Part shown: in pieces, positions 60,871 to 64,000 of the stretch
Position numbering within the stretch: the stretch's first letter is position 1
How the letters are laid out: each line of letters starts with the position of its first letter
Source: Flammula alnicola
Taxonomy: Eukaryota > Basidiomycota > Agaricomycetes > Agaricales > Strophariaceae
Reading direction: 5' to 3'
DNA length: 64,000 nucleotides
Assembly (NCBI GenBank): GCA_015499995.1
Contig: JADNRV010000006.1
Coordinates: 124,001 to 188,000 of the forward strand
Notes under the pieces: model-generated
Seen by the model: only the letters and a program-made list of their open reading frames with translations
Databases searched by the model: none
Told to the model about the DNA's origin: nothing
Made by a program: the position numbers and the translations under genes

Positions 60871-60920
60871 TGGGTGGGTCGCAACTCTGCTTTGCCGCTC
60901 GGATCAGTCATGGGGTTGCC

Positions 60921-61025
60921 CATGCATTTACGCATTCCACCTCCAAGGAACTATCGGAAGCCTTCATTAGTATCTCTGACAACGCATGGATGAGGAGTAA
61001 AGCAAGTTTACCAACGGCTGCCAAC
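60921..61025 (-). repeat. Direct repeat R2 (about 105 bp, diverged)
   Basis: Partner of R1 about 1.9 kb upstream in window coordinates and in the same orientation. It lies just beyond the 5' end of the ARMT1 pseudogene. On the minus strand it follows an Ala/Thr/Ser-rich frame (SETPTNAASGSTSVRTSRWL) that I could not assign. Confidence 0.6.
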
Positions 61026-61609
61026 CAACGCGATGTGCGCACGCTTGTCGACCCGCTCGCGGCGTTCGTCGGCGTCTCGGACGCGGGATTCGCGGTGGCG
61101 GTGAAGGCGGAGATGCCATGCTGGGTAAGGCCACAAGACCGCGACCTTTTAATAAACTTTAAGAATCTATACCGAGCTTTCCCGTCATGCTATTGGGATG
61201 GGGTTTCGTTATGATTCAGGATGTGGGTGTTGTGAGCCGGGCTTGTGCCAGTGGCTCGTCTGTTACTTATGGTGACCCTGGACGTGCTGCAAATTGGGAC
61301 TGGGAAATGTGACACGTCTGCCCGAATCGTTTTTTAGCTCGAGTGCCAGTGAGGTCGCAGCGTGTATACAATGACAGAACTGTTCGTAGAGACTCGGACG
61401 CTGCGGCATTGCTTTCTGTTGAGGTGGATGTCCATCGAGGTCCAGTATTCTCCCGTACATAGTCAGACTTACAAATTCCGTTTTTTTTACTAGTAAAATT
61501 TTTAGTGCCACTGGTGGGGACGACAGTTGGATATCATCACGTGCTCATGTCCAAATAGCTGCACACAACACGAACGCGTCCCTCCTCCTCACACGTCACT
61601 GCTACATTT

Positions 61610-62076
61610 ATGAAGGCCATTCCGCTTCCACTAGCACTTGATGCATTTGCATCGGGTGCTGCTTCTCCTGCTTTCTTAGCGACTTATTGTGGGCCGAGGA
61701 GGTGTCCCACAAACGGTGCGCGATCATTAATCATTAATATTAATTGCCCTTTGTTCTTAGCCCATTTTACTCGTTTGTCAGAGAGCACAAGGCCATATCG
61801 CCCGCCTTCAGTAATGGTGTTATCCGTAGACTGACTTCAGTCGTCTGCGTCCTAGGTGCCGGGTGCTTTGCACTCCCGACGCCTTCTGAACATGGAACTT
61901 TCGTCCACGCTTTCTTTTCAATTCCAACAGCTGTCAGGAACGTCATATTCAAAAGCATGCCACCGTATTTCATGCACCGTGCACTGAGTGTAAGCTTCTG
62001 GGCCTTGCAGATCGGAAGAGCATTGCTCCGTTCGTCATTTTCAGGTCCTTGGAAGCCCACCCTACAAAGTAATTAA
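61610..62076 (+). CDS. Possible membrane-protein fragment, unknown
   Basis: A first exon (61610-about 61716) reads MKAIPLPLALDAFASGAASP, and a second, after a GTGCGC...TTCTTAG intron, reads SPFYSFVREHKAISPAFSNG plus VIRRLTSVVCVLGAGCFALP and VSFWALQIGRALLRSSF. The phase between the two exons does not match exactly. The second part is hydrophobic with basic edges, compatible with a piece of a multi-spanning membrane protein. No family was recognised. It ends in a TAA at 62074-62076. It may be a gene relic next to the ARMT1 pseudogene. Confidence 0.3.
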
Positions 62077-62112
62077 TCGGCACTTCCTGGATCAGAGCAG
62101 TCACTGATCCCA

Positions 62113-62120
62113 TATATAAA
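62113..62120 (+). promoter_or_regulatory. TATA box of the lipase gene
   Basis: TATATAAA lies about 80 bp upstream of the ATG at 62194. Confidence 0.6.
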
Positions 62121-62193
62121 GATCCCTTAGAGAGTGTCAATTTATCCCCCACTCTTTCTCTGAAGCCAGTCTCTGCATACGCTAATCATCGTC

Positions 62194-63968
62194 ATGGAGG
62201 ACTTTCGCAAGCTCAAGAGAACGATCCAGCTAGCCGAACTCGACCTGCTGCGTGCTCTCCCAATCGACCCCGATGTCGTAGTTCCTGAAGATGACGAAAG
62301 CGCTGGTGTTATTGAAGGAGTCGCCCCCGCCAATGAAGAAGATGCCGCCCAGCGGCTCTTCAAGGACGACATAAAACAGATTAGAAAGTGGATCGCTGAA
62401 CAAGCCCAAGCGATCAAGAAGGCTAAGGATAACCGTAAGCTCTCGTTATTTCGACCTCTAAGTCTTCATATGTGCAAGTGCTAACAGACTGTCGACGATA
62501 CATACAGACGGCTCCGGAAAGTAAGTTACGCATTACTCTGTTCAGAAAACGTTCTCTGAAAAATATCTCTATTCAGTGCTGACATAGACTTCAACATTAT
62601 GATGCTGAACTTCCTCGAGAGCGCGGCTACCTACTATAGGTGCGTACACATTAAGTTGCGCAACATTATGCAATGGCTTCACTGACTGTGCGAGCGTGCA
62701 GGTCCAAGTCCAAGGTCTTGCAAGCTGTGAAGGCCATCCGCGCCGGCGACACGGAGAAAGCTCTCAAGTTCCTGAACGAGTCCCAAAAAAAGATTGACGA
62801 AATCGTAAGCACTTCCAACGATCTGAAGACTTTAGACACGTACATATACTCATGGCTACGGTAGGCGGCCCTGCTGGATGCGGAATTCGTCGTCGCTGCG
62901 GACTTTGTCGATGTAAGCCGCTCAATTTAAATCTCTGCTTTCGACGCCAAGATGAATGAACGAGCCTTTGTTGTCAGCGCACTCATGACGGTAACTGGAT
63001 CTGGGACGGCGCGTTTTGCGGTCTTTTTGTCTTCGAAGACGCCTCGTCGACTCAGCCATGGATGGGCTTAGCGTTCAAGGCCAGTACCTCATACCGGGCG
63101 CGCTAATTCGCATACTACAATTGATGCATCTTTCCAATAGGGAACGAAGACATTGGGCGAGTGGGCTATTGATGCGAGCTATGTCCCACAGGCGGCTTCT
63201 GGCGACACTCTCTATGGCTGTGATGTCCACGCTGGTTTCTACCAGGGACTTTTCGGCAGTTTCAAGGGAGAAATACCATTCGGTAGGCGGTGGTTATTTC
63301 TGCAGACAAAATGTATGTTAGTGTGCTAACTCGAGGCGCCGCAGAGCACATCGTGCAAGCACTTCAAGCGACATCGGCGAGATTCTCGAACAAGACTGCC
63401 GCAGTTGGAACGCACCACACCGTGAGCTCCCATCCGAACATATATTTTTCTTCTGACACTGAATACATCATTCCAGGGTCATTCGTTGTGAGGGGCGTAT
63501 GCCATTCTCTGCCATACCGAGCTCGTCCGCCGTTACAACACGACTCCGGGACTCGACTGGAGCATCAAGGACCTCGCTACCTTCGGCGGCCCGCGCGTGG
63601 CTCTCCAGCCGCTCGCAGATCTCGCCGCTCAAAGTCTGGCGGAGGACCAACACTCCTGGCGCGTCTGCAACAAGAACGACATTGTCTGCACCATCCCGCC
63701 TCCGATTGTGGGTCCTAGGTTCCGCTACATCCACCTCGACGACGCCTGGATGATCTCCGCGAACAAACCTGCGCAGCCTGTGGTGTCAGAGAGGCCGGAC
63801 AATCCTGTTCCGCCTCTCACCCAGATCCCTAACTTCCACTGTGCGTTTTCCCCCCTTTTTCGAGACTGCAGAATGACGCGGACGGACGGCGTCGACTGAC
63901 GGGATTGATTTTCAGTCGTCGATGCTTACTACCGGTCGCTCAAGAACCAGCTGACTGCTTCTAAGTAA
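62194..63968 (+). CDS. Class 3 lipase-like alpha/beta hydrolase with an in-frame stop
   Basis: From ATG 62194: MEDFRKLKRTIQLAELDLLR, IKQIRKWIAEQAQAIKKAKD, then after short introns NIMMLNFLESAATYYRSK. The catalytic half has DGNWIWDGAFCGLFVFEDAS, NEDIGEWAIDASYVPQAASG, DVHAGFYQGLFGSF, and after an intron ending at 63476 the elbow GHSL followed by TGA (63489-63491) and then GAYA. The expected pentapeptide is G-H-S-L-G, so a single G-to-T change (GGA to TGA) would create this stop. Downstream the same frame continues: KDLATFGGPRVALQPLADLA, NKNDIVCTIPPPIVG (catalytic Asp) and FRYIHLDDAWMI (His). The end is FVDAYYRSLKNQLTASK (TAA 63966-63968). No signal peptide is evident, so the enzyme may act inside the cell. 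Confidence 0.8.
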
Positions 63969-64000
63969 GGCTGATTGAAGAGGTCCGCTGGTATGTGCGG

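Larger units (their letters stand above)
61026..62193. other. Region between the ARMT1 pseudogene and the lipase gene
   Basis: About 1.2 kb. It includes an open plus-strand frame from 61610 to 62076 and the promoter of the lipase gene. Nothing else is supported. Confidence 0.4.

Overview
The window is a gene-dense stretch of a mushroom-forming basidiomycete (Agaricomycetes) nuclear genome. Evidence: almost every gene carries many 45-65 bp GT-AG introns (two look like GC-AG). A BRCA2/Brh2 orthologue, a UCS myosin chaperone, an SH3 myosin-I, polyporopepsin-like aspartic protease and GH5 exo-glucanases are present, together with two genes resembling uncharacterised protein families I associate with agarics. 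The species cannot be named from the sequence alone. A technical point governs the annotation. Many coding frames break by exactly one missing base, usually in or beside a short homopolymer (BRCA2, UAP1, MDM1, the first GH5 gene, two uncharacterised genes). This looks more like uncorrected draft-assembly indels than biology, so those genes are annotated as CDS with the breaks listed.

Layout. 1-0.5 kb: 3' end of mitochondrial processing peptidase alpha (+). 0.9-4.3 kb: BRCA2/Brh2 (-). 5.6-7.8 kb: a taxilin gene (+) carrying a SUMO-like domain on one symmetric phase 0-0 exon. 8.1-9.6 kb: UDP-GlcNAc pyrophosphorylase (-). 10.7-12.5 and 14.5-16.3 kb: tandem GH5 exo-beta-1,3-glucanases (+), separated by about 2 kb of repeat-rich DNA holding a 152-bp MITE flanked by a long inverted repeat. 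16.9-19.9 kb: two uncharacterised genes (+). 20.3-21.8 kb: mitochondrial oxaloacetate-type carrier (-). 22.1-26.2 kb: Mdm1-type PXA-RGS-PX-nexin protein (+). 26.4-28.4 kb: TRM6 (-). 28.6-30.6 kb: She4/UNC-45-type UCS chaperone (+). 31.0-35.7 kb: myosin-I (+), a probable client of that chaperone. 36.2-38.4 kb: Ser/Pro-rich coiled-coil protein (-). 38.6-39.5 kb: riboflavin synthase (-). 39.8-41.6 kb: third GH5 glucanase (-). 42.3-45.0 kb: Gly-rich protein (-), small one-TM protein (+), one-TM Ser/Thr-rich membrane protein (-). 45.3-51.1 kb: ABCC transporter (-). 52.1-53.9 kb: RING-H2 E3 ligase (+). 54.6-56.3 kb: secreted aspartic protease (-). 56.3-62.2 kb: gene-poor, with an ARMT1/DUF89 pseudogene, a diverged direct repeat and ORF fragments. 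62.2-64.0 kb: class 3 lipase-like gene (+) with a stop codon inside the nucleophile elbow.

Functional themes are core housekeeping (protein import, recombination, tRNA modification, riboflavin, UDP-GlcNAc for chitin and glycans), actin/endocytic motility (chaperone plus myosin-I), organelle contact sites, and a secreted/cell-wall set (three glucanases, protease, lipase). The glucanases, protease, lipase and Gly-rich gene have recognisable TATA boxes 50-90 bp upstream of their ATGs, as expected of regulated genes. The most unusual item is the SUMO-like exon inside taxilin; skipping that exon would restore an ordinary taxilin frame.
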